In this document: in pieces, positions 1 through 7,508 of the stretch
How the letters are laid out: every line of letters begins with the position of its first letter
Numbering within the stretch: position 1 is the first letter of the stretch
From: an uncultured Blautia sp.
GTDB taxonomy: Bacteria; Bacillota; Clostridia; Lachnospirales; Lachnospiraceae
Direction: 5' to 3'
DNA length: 35,024 nucleotides
Assembly: GCA_900556555.1 (NCBI GenBank)
Contig: USPF01000021.1
Span: 1 to 35,024, forward strand
Notes under the pieces: generated by a model
Seen by the model: the letters and a program-made list of their open reading frames with translations, nothing else
Databases searched by the model: none
Told to the model about the DNA's origin: nothing
Program-made: the position numbers and the translations under genes

Positions 1-118
1 TATTTCTGTTTACTTCTGCTGTTTCAATAATATCTTTAACTGTCAGTTTGTCCAGGGACTTTTTATTTAACAGTTCCAGAAACGTATCCATTATCCTAAG
101 TTTCGTAAATTTAGACAT
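1..118 (-). CDS. TetR/AcrR-family regulator, N-terminal part (cut by window edge)
   Basis: Only the first 39 codons are in the window. The start ATG lies at 118 and is preceded by a strong AGGAGG site that overlaps the stop codon of the rsgI gene. The visible protein begins MSKFTKLRIMDTFLELLNKK and continues into LTVKDIIETAEVNRN. This is the helix-turn-helix entry of TetR-type regulators, where 'ltvkdIcetAgVnRntFY' is the usual pattern. The ligand-binding C-terminal domain is outside, so the target is unknown. Only 14 bases separate it from rsgI, so it is probably co-transcribed with sigI-rsgI. Another HTH family is possible, but the position and sequence fit TetR well. Confidence 0.75.
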   Translation of the reverse strand, partial: MSKFTKLRIMDTFLELLNKKSLDKLTVKDIIETAEVNRN

Positions 119-132
119 GAATGACTTTCCTC

Positions 133-1212
133 CTAATCTTCCGTATCTTCCTTTTCTGTTTCATCGGAATCCTGGGATTCTGGTTCTTCCCAGGATTCAA
201 AATCATCATTATCTTCTTCTTGGGGTTCGTATTCTGGCTGCTCATATGTCTCTTCTTCCGGTTCCAAAGGCTCTGTTTCTTCCAGGAGTTCTTCTTTGGC
301 ATCATCCGTATCATCCACGTCTGGCTCCTCTGGTTCGTTGATTTCCAATTCCTCTTTTTCCTCCTCCTGGTCCCGGATATTGTTGTTTACCGGCAGATTT
401 TCAGGGTACTGATTCCAGGATTTTTCAATAGCATCTCTGGTTTTCTCATCTTCCATAAGTACCGGCTGTTTTTTCAGTAATTCTAAGATTTCTTTTTCTG
501 ACAGATCATTTATAATTTTGCTCAAATCCTCCTGGCTGACTGCCTGTTCAGCAAGATAGATTCCAAGGCTCTTTCCAGCTTTTTGGGCTGCCTCTGCATC
601 CTCTTTGCTTCCGCCAATATAAATCACGCCTTCTGTACCAAAAATCCGTTCCAAACGTCTTTGCAGTGCTTCTTCCTCTTCTTTTGACGAAGTACCGCAA
701 AGAGCATATCCTACGACTGCTGTTTCTTCTGGCTCCGTTACTTCTTCAAAATATTCTTCCAGTATATCTACCTTCTGTCCTACCAGTTTTTCTGCCTCTT
801 TCTCCATAATAGAACCATCTCTGGACAATGCGTCTTTTACCACATGTTTCTTATCCAGCGTCATTTCTACATTCTTATTCCCGTCAACTGTGACCATGGC
901 ATAAGCGGTTCCCGGCTTCATAGCCCAGGTAAACAAAGCTATAAACAATGCAGCTGCGGCAGCTACTGCTGTGATCTGTTTCCAGAATGGATATAGCTTC
1001 TTTGCTTTCTCTTTTTTCGTCTCAAAAGGCACAAGTGCCGGATGTTCCGGGTACTCTGTTTTTTCTTCCTGGTATAAATCTTCTTCCAGAATATAAATAC
1101 AATCCCCTATTTGCATACCAGCTTTATACCGGATCCGGACAATCTGCCCATCCTCTCCCATAGCCAATGCATAATGCTCTTTTACTTCCATTACCATCAC
1201 TTTATGATACAT
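133..1212 (-). CDS. rsgI: RsgI-like membrane anti-sigma factor for SigI
   Basis: This 359-residue single-pass membrane protein is inferred to bind and restrain SigI, encoded just upstream and overlapping it by 11 bases. Residues 1-70 form the cytoplasmic anti-sigma domain (MYHKVMVMEVKEHYALAMGE). A lysine-rich stretch leads to a hydrophobic segment at about 78-98 (QITAVAAAAALFIALFTWAM). The outer domain follows to about residue 270. The last 90 residues are an extremely acidic, proline-containing tail rich in EE, EP and DD, probably disordered. Known clostridial RsgI proteins often end in carbohydrate-binding or enzyme domains; none is seen here. In well-studied homologues the segment after the membrane helix carries a conserved Asn-Pro where autoproteolysis occurs. 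Here the matching stretch reads AMVTVDGNKNVEM, with no proline. Family call is confident; signal and mechanism are not known. Confidence 0.85.
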   Translation of the reverse strand: MYHKVMVMEVKEHYALAMGEDGQIVRIRYKAGMQIGDCIYILEEDLYQEEKTEYPEHPALVPFETKKEKAKKLYPFWKQITAVAAAAALFIALFTWAMKPGTAYAMVTVDGNKNVEMTLDKKHVVKDALSRDGSIMEKEAEKLVGQKVDILEEYFEEVTEPEETAVVGYALCGTSSKEEEEALQRRLERIFGTEGVIYIGGSKEDAEAAQKAGKSLGIYLAEQAVSQEDLSKIINDLSEKEILELLKKQPVLMEDEKTRDAIEKSWNQYPENLPVNNNIRDQEEEKEELEINEPEEPDVDDTDDAKEELLEETEPLEPEEETYEQPEYEPQEEDNDDFESWEEPESQDSDETEKEDTED

Positions 1213-1870
1213 GGGTACACCTCACTCCCTTTATCCAATAAAGCAATCCGGGAAACTGTTTTATAAAAATAATCATCACTGCCAGAATAAATTGTTTGCT
1301 TCCCTTTACAATTTTCTCTGTCACATTTGCAACACGGGCAACCTGGCGGATAGGAAGTTTCTTTTTCCTGTAGGTTTCTTGTACAGTATCTTCGTCTTCG
1401 CTGGCTGTTTCCGCCACCCTGACTGCTGTTTTTCTGGTATCCTCATGCTTTGGTGCATGGTCTGCCAGGATTTCCAGTGTCAGTCCGAAAATAAGAAGTT
1501 CTTCTCTGTACTGTATGATTTCTTCATGGAGGCTTTGATGGTCTTCTTCTTTTTTCTCTTCTGTAAAGTCCATACCCTCTTCCTGCATAGCCTCCAGGGA
1601 AACTTCTTTCCCATCCTTTTTCTTGCTCATCAAATAGGTTTTCAGCCTGCTTTCAATCACCAGCTTTGCAAAGGTGAGAAACGTGCCTTTTTCCTTGTCA
1701 TATCTCTTAACAGCCTCTGTAAAAGCCAAAAGTGCAATGCTGAACTCCTCATCATTTTCTATGGACACATACCGGCCGGTAAAGTTGCTCACCGTACGAA
1801 TCAAAAAGGCCATGTGCTGTTTTACCAGATTGTCCAGGTTTTCTAATGAAATGGTTTCGCCTGGAATCAT
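1202..1870 (-). CDS. sigI: RNA polymerase sigma factor SigI
   Basis: A 222-residue sigma-70-family protein of the SigI type. Residues 1-90 hold the region 2 core recognition helices, with the signature EEFSIALLAFTEAVKRYD followed by KGTFLTFAKLVIESRLKTYL, characteristic of SigI. The C-terminal half carries the helical DNA-binding part (LPIRQVARVANVTEKIVKGS). In Bacillus, SigI serves heat and envelope stress; in cellulolytic clostridia, paralogues respond to polysaccharides. The start ATG at 1870 has a purine-rich site (AAGGGGAAGGG) before it. The gene overlaps the downstream rsgI by 11 bases, implying translational coupling, the usual arrangement for this pair. I see no convincing SigI-type autoregulatory promoter in the 57-base gap upstream. 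A TACAAT hexamer near 1888 lacks a good -35 partner. Confidence 0.92.
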   Translation of the reverse strand: MIPGETISLENLDNLVKQHMAFLIRTVSNFTGRYVSIENDEEFSIALLAFTEAVKRYDKEKGTFLTFAKLVIESRLKTYLMSKKKDGKEVSLEAMQEEGMDFTEEKKEEDHQSLHEEIIQYREELLIFGLTLEILADHAPKHEDTRKTAVRVAETASEDEDTVQETYRKKKLPIRQVARVANVTEKIVKGSKQFILAVMIIFIKQFPGLLYWIKGVRCTHVS

Positions 1871-1927
1871 CCCTTCCCCTTCTTTCTATCTTTTTTTACA
1901 TTGTACCACTTCCGGCTCTCCTGTGCA

Positions 1928-2593
1928 TCATCCATTTTGTGCTAAAAGATTGACACTGTCGATTCCTCCCAGTTCAAAAATATTTTCAATCACCTGGTTT
2001 CCGTTTTTTTCTGGAATCTGAATTTCATAAACCAGTTCAAAGGAATCTGACAAGATATTTTTTGCTTTTACAAGATTGGTTCTCGTACAGCTTTTCACGA
2101 CGTTCTGAATGCCATCCAAATCCGTATTGCTTCCACGGATCACTAACAAAAGCTGACGTTCTGCTTCTCCACGTTTTTTTGTAATAATCATGACAGCCCC
2201 TAATACCACACTGCCTATGATTCCAATGAGATAACTTTGGGTAGCGGAAGCAATACCGATGGCCATCGCCCAGAAGATAAAACCGATATCTCTTGGGTCT
2301 TTAATATTGGTTCTGAATCTTACGATAGACAAGGAACCCAGCATACCAAGGGAAAGTGCCAGATTCGATTGAATCAAGTCCATCAAAATCGTAGAAATCA
2401 AAGCAAGGGCAATTAAAGTTGCCGCAAATTTAGGCTGATAAGACTCTGCACCATTTGCCAGGAGGTAAGCGCCCCACATGATTGCCGCAAACAAAAGTGC
2501 TGCTCCAATGCTCAGTGCGATCATCCATCCGTCTGGTTTTATTGTAACTGCATTTAAGAGTGCATCCATGGTTTGTTCTATTTGTTGATTCAT
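1928..2593 (-). CDS. DUF4956 membrane protein (second copy)
   Basis: A 221-residue integral membrane protein with three to four hydrophobic helices in the first 140 residues, followed by a soluble C-terminal domain of about 80 residues. The signature LSLGMLGSLSIVRFRTN followed by KDPRDIGFIFWAM identifies the DUF4956 family. In Firmicutes, genes of this family are commonly found beside VTC-domain proteins, as here. It is a clear paralogue of the protein at 3500-4132: both share the LGSLSI-R-RTN-DPRD core and the SDSFELVYE motif in the tail. An AAAGGAG site precedes the start by a normal distance, and only 14 bases separate it from the upstream metallo-hydrolase gene. The biochemical role is unknown; a partnership with the VTC protein in polyphosphate or another envelope polymer is inferred from context. 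Confidence 0.85.
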   Translation of the reverse strand: MNQQIEQTMDALLNAVTIKPDGWMIALSIGAALLFAAIMWGAYLLANGAESYQPKFAATLIALALISTILMDLIQSNLALSLGMLGSLSIVRFRTNIKDPRDIGFIFWAMAIGIASATQSYLIGIIGSVVLGAVMIITKKRGEAERQLLLVIRGSNTDLDGIQNVVKSCTRTNLVKAKNILSDSFELVYEIQIPEKNGNQVIENIFELGGIDSVNLLAQNG

Positions 2594-2607
2594 AAAGATT
2601 CTCCTTT

Positions 2608-3483
2608 CTACTCCATTTCCAAATATTTGCTGATTGTTATGTTTTCTCCGTCTAACACAAAATCCCAGGCAAGCTGTTCACCCTCAGAATAAAAAGCTTC
2701 TGTCTCAAAGGCTTCCAGCCTTGCTGCAATTTCTTCATTTACAGAATCAGGATTTTCCTCCTCGCTTCCGGTGATCCAGCCATAGCCAGGCTTTACTTTT
2801 TCTAAGAATGCCACCGATGTGGCATCGCTTTCCCCGTGATGCCCAAGCTTTAAAATATCTGTTTTGGAGGCTTCTCCACTTCTTAAATAAGCAGCCTCTT
2901 CTCCATATTCCATATCTCCGGTCATGAGGCAGGAATTTTTCCCATAAGAAAAGCGGATAATCACAGAATTATTATTTGCATTTCTAAAATCACATGTTTT
3001 CGGAATCCAGACTTTTGCTTCTGCACCTTCCAGGCTTAATGTTTCTCCGCCCTGTAACAGAACAAGGGTGGTATCAAAGTCTTTTGTTATTTTCTCCACA
3101 TCAATTTTTCCGTAAGATGCCTGATCTTTTTCTGAAATATATACCGTCTCAACCGGATATTCTTCCAGCAAATTTTTCAGATTTCCAGCATGGTCTTTGT
3201 GCCCATGTGATAAGAAAATTCCTTTCAAAGAAGTTACCTTTTTCTGTTCCAATACTTTCTGAATCTGTTCAAAATCTTCCTTTTTTCCAGTATCATACAT
3301 ATAATAACTGCCCTCTGGCATCTTCAATAAAAATGCATCTCCTTTACCAATGGTAATAAACGATATTTCCATGGTTTTTCCAGGTATCCCTGCCGGTTCT
3401 TCTGCTTTTACCTGTATGCATCCGCACAAGCTGCCAAGAAGCAAAAGCCCTATCCCCAAAAGAACTGCCCGCATTTTTTTCAT
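2608..3483 (-). CDS. Metallo-beta-lactamase-fold lipoprotein (ComEC C-terminal-like hydrolase)
   Basis: A 291-residue exported protein. The N-terminus is a lipoprotein signal: two lysines, a hydrophobic run, then a lipobox ending LCGC at about residues 19-22. It is therefore probably anchored on the outer face of the membrane. The mature part is a metallo-beta-lactamase fold. It shows the metal site LSHGHKDH (HxHxDH) near residue 95, a second ligand region in CLMTGDMEYGEE, and LGHHGESDATS, typical of the ComEC/Rec2 C-terminal hydrolase family. Relatives include phosphodiesterases acting on nucleic acids or phosphate esters; the substrate here is not evident. A GGAGG site lies 8 bases before the ATG. 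It sits between two DUF4956 genes in a tightly spaced operon headed by a VTC protein, suggesting a role on the outside of that system. Confidence 0.85.
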   Translation of the reverse strand: MKKMRAVLLGIGLLLLGSLCGCIQVKAEEPAGIPGKTMEISFITIGKGDAFLLKMPEGSYYMYDTGKKEDFEQIQKVLEQKKVTSLKGIFLSHGHKDHAGNLKNLLEEYPVETVYISEKDQASYGKIDVEKITKDFDTTLVLLQGGETLSLEGAEAKVWIPKTCDFRNANNNSVIIRFSYGKNSCLMTGDMEYGEEAAYLRSGEASKTDILKLGHHGESDATSVAFLEKVKPGYGWITGSEEENPDSVNEEIAARLEAFETEAFYSEGEQLAWDFVLDGENITISKYLEME

Positions 3484-3499
3484 ATAAAACGCCTCCCTG

Positions 3500-4132
3500 C
3501 TATGCCACCTTTGTCTCTGGTGCTAAAATATTGACTCCGCTGATGCCTTCCATGTTGCTGATATAGGCAAGCAGTTTCTCCTCTTCTTTTTCCTGCATCT
3601 GCAATTCATAGACCAGTTCAAAGGAATCTGCAAATACATTTTTGCTCTGTACCATACCTTTTCCCATCTGATGAAGAATTTCCTGTACCTGCTCAAGCTG
3701 TGGTTTCTGGCCTCTGACTACCATCATCTGATGACTTGGTGCTCCATCCCATTTATGAAGGATGACCAGCACTGCCCCAAGAATCAGGGAACTTCCTGCA
3801 CAGATCCAGAATGCACCAAGAGAAGAGGCAATTCCAATCATTAATGCCCAAAAGACGAATCCAAGGTCACGGGGATCTCTGGTATTGGTCCTGATCCTAC
3901 AGATAGACAGGGAGCCAAGAACACCAAGAGAAAGCAGCGGATTATTCCGAATCAATGCCAAAAGGACCGTGGATAACAGTGCCAGCATCATCAGCAGGAT
4001 ATTAAATTTTTTATTGTAGGTCAGTGTGTCATGACAAGCCCTGTAAACCAACAGCAGAAACCCTGCTGCTGCAATAGTAAATAAAATACTCATCATTAAA
4101 TTTTCTGAAGTTAAAATATACGTTGTTCCCAT
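3500..4132 (-). CDS. DUF4956 membrane protein (first copy)
   Basis: A polytopic membrane protein of 210 residues using the ATG at 4132, which has AAAGGA 8 bases upstream. The ATG three codons earlier would directly abut that site. Hydrophobic helices occupy roughly residues 12-140. The DUF4956 core LSLGVLGSLSICRIRTN followed by RDPRDLGFVFWAL is present, and a soluble tail carries FADSFELVYELQMQEKE. It follows the VTC gene after 16 bases and precedes the metallo-hydrolase gene by a similar gap, so all four are probably one transcript. It is homologous to the protein at 1928-2593 but not a recent duplicate, since identity is concentrated in the core motifs. Function is unknown beyond the recurring genomic link with VTC domains. 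Confidence 0.85.
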   Translation of the reverse strand: MGTTYILTSENLMMSILFTIAAAGFLLLVYRACHDTLTYNKKFNILLMMLALLSTVLLALIRNNPLLSLGVLGSLSICRIRTNTRDPRDLGFVFWALMIGIASSLGAFWICAGSSLILGAVLVILHKWDGAPSHQMMVVRGQKPQLEQVQEILHQMGKGMVQSKNVFADSFELVYELQMQEKEEEKLLAYISNMEGISGVNILAPETKVA

Positions 4133-4148
4133 TCTTCTCATCCTTTCT

Positions 4149-4871
4149 TTAACTATAATATTCTTTCAACAATTGTCTCGATGTTCCAAATTTACTTGGA
4201 GGTTTCATGCTCAAATCGCATTTTGCAAGTACATCCTGAATCTGTTTAAACAAAAAACGGTCATATTTAATTTCCAGGATTGTCTGATCCTTTGGCATGG
4301 CAGCCTTAAAATTTAAGTTTGTAGAAAATAAATCATAACAAAAATCGCAATAACGCAGGTTGTTATCCATGGTCACACGGGTATTAAAATGTTCATGGGT
4401 GTAGGCTCTCCTGTCATACTCAATAAGCGAAACCGGCCGGTATAAACGTGTTGCCATGAGCTGATATGCATATTGAGCAATCGGACTGTCGTATTTCAGA
4501 AGCACCTGGAAGTTTCTCCTTAAAATCTCCTGAGCATCCGCCCGTGTGATCACAATGCTTTCTTTCAGTTCCCGCCCAAAACTCTTCCGTTTCAACTCAA
4601 ATTTTGCAGTTTGGTCTTCTGGATGATAGATTCTCACCCGAATCCGCTTTTTTTCATCTGCGTGATTCTTTTTATCCATGTAATCTTCATTTGTGATGCT
4701 GTCAAAATAAACGCTTCGCACAGTATAACCGTTATATCCTCCATATGCATCCGGTGTCAGCAGCCGGTCCAGTGCATTCAGCAAATACAGTCTGTCCGGA
4801 AGGGAAAGCAGATATTTTACTTCCCGTCTGGAAACTGACAGTGTGTTCCTTGTGTTCTCATTACATCCCAT
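4149..4871 (-). CDS. VTC-domain protein (polyphosphate polymerase-like)
   Basis: A 240-residue soluble protein with the VTC (vacuolar transporter chaperone) tunnel-fold domain, related to the catalytic domain of eukaryotic polyphosphate polymerase VTC4. Recognisable conserved stretches are YTVRSVYFDSITNEDY, KKRIRVRIYHPEDQTAKFELKRK, FGRELKESIVI, SLIEYDRRAY and the terminal TILEIKYDRFL. These contain the basic and acidic residues that line the nucleotide/phosphate tunnel in the family. The reading frame is open further upstream, but the ATG at 4871 has a perfect AAGGAGG eight bases before it, and the extra 46 residues look non-coding. A terminator at 4973-5017 separates it from the upstream gene, so it probably heads its own operon with the DUF4956 and metallo-hydrolase genes. 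Polyphosphate synthesis is the likely but unproven activity. Confidence 0.85.
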   Translation of the reverse strand: MGCNENTRNTLSVSRREVKYLLSLPDRLYLLNALDRLLTPDAYGGYNGYTVRSVYFDSITNEDYMDKKNHADEKKRIRVRIYHPEDQTAKFELKRKSFGRELKESIVITRADAQEILRRNFQVLLKYDSPIAQYAYQLMATRLYRPVSLIEYDRRAYTHEHFNTRVTMDNNLRYCDFCYDLFSTNLNFKAAMPKDQTILEIKYDRFLFKQIQDVLAKCDLSMKPPSKFGTSRQLLKEYYS

Positions 4872-4972
4872 ACCAGACGCCTCCTTTTTTCTTTTCTCAC
4901 TACATAATACAAAGGAGCTTTTCTGTTTCGGTACCATTTTTCGGATTTTTAAAATTTTTTTCAAAAAAAGGC

Positions 4973-5017
4973 AAAAAAAATTGCCACATGAAGTTTTTCC
5001 ATGTGACAATTTTTTTG
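4973..5017 (-). terminator. Rho-independent terminator after the Lon-like ATPase gene
   Basis: On the minus strand the 11-base arms ATTGTCACATG (5000-5010) and CATGTGGCAAT (4980-4990) pair with one G-U wobble around a 9-base loop, flanked by A and T runs. The T run follows the stem directly. It lies 10 bases past the stop codon at 5027 and isolates the VTC operon. Confidence 0.88.
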
Positions 5018-5026
5018 ATACTACTC

Positions 5027-6511
5027 TTATCCTAATAAATTTTCCACCATATTCCGGTCAAACACCACGCTCTTCGCATGTTCCGCCTCAATCTGATACA
5101 GGGCATTTGCGGCCAGATGCTCTGCGGCCTGCTCCAAATCACGAATTCCTGTAGTGTGCTCATATTTTTCAATCACAGCATCCAGTGCTTCCGGTGTAAT
5201 GATACACTCACTCTCTTTCATCTGCATCCGTTTCAAAACCTTTGGAAGTGCAAATTTAGAAAAGATGATTTTCTTTTCTTCCGGAGTATAATCCGGGATA
5301 TCAATGACCGCAAATCTGGACATTAAAGGTGCACTGATCTGGTCTTTTTCATTGGCTGTGGCAATGGGATATACCCCTACCGTTGGAATCATACATTCCA
5401 TATAGTTATCTGTAAATCCAAGATTATCCAAAAGCGTCAGCAGCACATCTGCCGGATTTCCATTTCCTTTTCCTGAAGATGCCTTGTCCAACTCATTGAT
5501 AATAAATACCAGGTTGGATGCTCCTGCCATGGAAAATGCTTCCATAATGATTCCCGGCTTGGCATTGGCATACACTCGGGAGCTTCCTGTAAGCTGCTCC
5601 GGGTCATTGATGGAACTCATATCCAGCGTTGTCCAAGGCAGCCTCAGAATTCTGGCAACCGCATAGGCAATCTGAGATTTCCCGGTTCCGGCAGGACCTA
5701 CCAATAGCAGACCGTAAGCAGGCAAGGTATGGGTACGGTTAATCTGAATGATTGTTTCAATGATTCTCTGTTTCACACGCTCCATTCCATACAGTTCTTC
5801 GTCTAAAATTCTTCTGGCTTCCTTAGGGTCAATGGCACCGAAATAGTTTTGTTTCCACTGAATATTCATCATGATAGAAAGAGCTCTCTGTGCATGGCGG
5901 CGTTCTTCCTGTGAAACTTCATTGGAACGTGCAACTGCCAGATTTCTTCTTGCCCAGAGACGGATATTCTCTGGGAGTGTTCTTCCTGCACAGGTCATAA
6001 AATCAGTGATACTCTGAAGGCTGGTAAGCTTCATATCATCTCCCATTTCCTCCTGCTCTTCGTCAAGAATTTCCTCCGAAGGTGCACTGCTTGCCAAAAG
6101 ACGTTCAATCATAAACTGTAAGAAACCATCTTCTGCTGAAAGCTTTGTTCCGCCTCCAAAGGCAATTTCCCGGATTTTATACACTGCATATCCTTTTTCT
6201 GTATTTTTCCCGGAAAGCTGTACATGGATATGATGCTCTCCCAGCCAGCGGAGCAGGCTGACAAATCTGGAATCCACCTGGAGAATATCCGCATTTGGCT
6301 TTCCTTCTTCTTCCTCAAACTCAAAAGCTGTTCTCTGATTTGGATTTGTAAAAAAGCCATTGGAATGATGTGCCCATTCCTTCTGCTGATGATCTAAAAG
6401 AAGAATCGGTTTCTCAGGTGTTGCTGTAGAATCATCGGACTGAAAGGTTGTATAGGTACATTCTGCTTCTTTTTTGTTCTCTGTAGTCTTACTAAAATCA
6501 AATACCGGCAT
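5027..6511 (-). CDS. Lon-like AAA+ ATPase without protease domain
   Basis: A 494-residue cytoplasmic protein. Residues 1-225 are a unique N-terminal region. From about 230 the sequence is a Lon-type AAA+ module: LDEELYGMERVKQRIIE, Walker A GPAGTGKS at 272-279, a Walker B-like segment LVFIINELDK at 334-343, sensor 1 Asn387 in IATAN, arginine finger region MSRF at 397-400, and sensor 2 GIRDLE at 455-460. It ends there, so the Lon serine-lysine protease domain is absent. The Walker B aspartate is replaced by Asn339 while the catalytic Glu340 remains. It may act as a remodelling ATPase or need a separate partner. It follows the NuoE-like gene by 18 bases and is probably co-transcribed. ATPase family is certain; biological role unknown. 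Confidence 0.85.
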   Translation of the reverse strand: MPVFDFSKTTENKKEAECTYTTFQSDDSTATPEKPILLLDHQQKEWAHHSNGFFTNPNQRTAFEFEEEEGKPNADILQVDSRFVSLLRWLGEHHIHVQLSGKNTEKGYAVYKIREIAFGGGTKLSAEDGFLQFMIERLLASSAPSEEILDEEQEEMGDDMKLTSLQSITDFMTCAGRTLPENIRLWARRNLAVARSNEVSQEERRHAQRALSIMMNIQWKQNYFGAIDPKEARRILDEELYGMERVKQRIIETIIQINRTHTLPAYGLLLVGPAGTGKSQIAYAVARILRLPWTTLDMSSINDPEQLTGSSRVYANAKPGIIMEAFSMAGASNLVFIINELDKASSGKGNGNPADVLLTLLDNLGFTDNYMECMIPTVGVYPIATANEKDQISAPLMSRFAVIDIPDYTPEEKKIIFSKFALPKVLKRMQMKESECIITPEALDAVIEKYEHTTGIRDLEQAAEHLAANALYQIEAEHAKSVVFDRNMVENLLG

Positions 6512-6529
6512 TGTCTTTTTCCCCTCTTA

Positions 6530-7003
6530 TTATTTCTCTCGTAATGTCTTTACCAATTCCCGGAGCTTCTCCTGATTCATCTGAGAATGCAGCTCCCCAT
6601 CCACCAGCATGTTAGGCGAAGTCCTGCACTGCTTCAGACAATTTCTGGTAATAAGCCGTACTTTCCCATCCCTGGAAATTCCTTCTTTTGATATGCCAAG
6701 TTCTTCTTTTAGAAGACGAAGAAGCGTCATACTGTCTTTATTTCCGCACCTCTCTCCTGTGCACAAAACAATCTCATGGCTGTAATCCACGGACTTCAGA
6801 CTTGGATACATCTTCAAAATACAGCCAAGAAAGGACTCTTTTATGCCCATCCGCTCCTGTACGAATTCCCGTACTTCCTTGGAAATACACCCCTCTGTTT
6901 CCTGAATTTCCCGAAGCATGGCAACCAGATTATCCTGGCTTCCTGCATCTTTCTGTCCTGCATAATATTCTATAATTTCATTTACTTCGTTTTGATTTTT
7001 CAT
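6530..7003 (-). CDS. NuoE-like thioredoxin-fold [2Fe-2S] protein
   Basis: A 157-residue protein of the NuoE / 24-kDa subunit family, which carries one [2Fe-2S] cluster in complex I and in electron-bifurcating hydrogenases and formate dehydrogenases. The N-terminal helical part is followed by a thioredoxin-like domain with the four expected cysteines in two pairs: CTGERC near residues 81-86 and CLKQC near 122-126. It is unusual in standing without a NuoF, NuoG or hydrogenase gene nearby. It may therefore serve a complex encoded elsewhere or act as a free redox protein. The ATG at 7003 has AAGGAG eight bases upstream. A possible promoter has TTGACA at 7065-7070 and TAGTAA at 7040-7045, but the spacing of 19 is long. 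The Lon-like ATPase gene follows after 18 bases. Confidence 0.85.
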   Translation of the reverse strand: MKNQNEVNEIIEYYAGQKDAGSQDNLVAMLREIQETEGCISKEVREFVQERMGIKESFLGCILKMYPSLKSVDYSHEIVLCTGERCGNKDSMTLLRLLKEELGISKEGISRDGKVRLITRNCLKQCRTSPNMLVDGELHSQMNQEKLRELVKTLREK

Positions 7004-7088
7004 GATAAATACTCCTTAAATATGAAGTTTTTCCATGTTTTACTATGCAGGAAACTCTGCTTTTTGTCAAGCAAAAAGACAGCACTTT

Positions 7089-7508
7089 TCACTCATCCAG
7101 ATTCAGGTACACTATATCCTCCAAAGGGATTTCTTCCCCACTTTCAAGAACAAATTGATGCGTATAACTGTCTATTTTCTTTAAAACACCTGTAACGGTC
7201 ACATACTTCCCGCCTTTTTTCTTTTCATCTTTCATAAAATACGTCACGGTAATGGTTGGTTTTTCTTTCACTTTCTCCTGTAAACACCGAAGTTTCCAAT
7301 CCAATTGTTCCTTGCTGTCTTCATCCAGTATCATCTTCTCTTCTGTGAACCGTGCAGCTTCCTTCACAGCTTCCTCATATCCTGTAAGTGCCGCAAAAGG
7401 AGCAAACTGGGCTGCCCGGTCTCTTCTTGGCATCTGCGGATGTATCTTTGATACCGGGTGCGATAGTTCCAGCATATCTTCATATGGATTCCCAGATTTT
7501 TGTTTCAT
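7089..7508 (-). CDS. YolD-like protein
   Basis: A 139-residue protein of the YolD-like family. The diagnostic N-terminal stretch is MPRRDRAAQFAPFAALTGYEE (roughly residues 25-45), followed by a helical region with RFTEEK and a C-terminal beta-rich part (KKGGKYVTVTGVLKKID and PLEDIVYLNLDE). YolD-like genes typically lie directly downstream of a Y-family polymerase in Firmicutes, and are thought to be counterparts of UmuD in function rather than sequence. Here the gene overlaps the polymerase gene by 4 bases (ATGA-type junction), implying translational coupling. Biochemical function remains unproven; the assignment rests on the motif and the neighbour. Confidence 0.85.
   Translation of the reverse strand: MKQKSGNPYEDMLELSHPVSKIHPQMPRRDRAAQFAPFAALTGYEEAVKEAARFTEEKMILDEDSKEQLDWKLRCLQEKVKEKPTITVTYFMKDEKKKGGKYVTVTGVLKKIDSYTHQFVLESGEEIPLEDIVYLNLDE

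Noticed and set aside
1211..1846. 211-codon plus-strand ORF opposite sigI
   Set aside because: It lies wholly antisense to sigI, whose motifs and overlap with rsgI are clear, and its translation has no recognisable family pattern.
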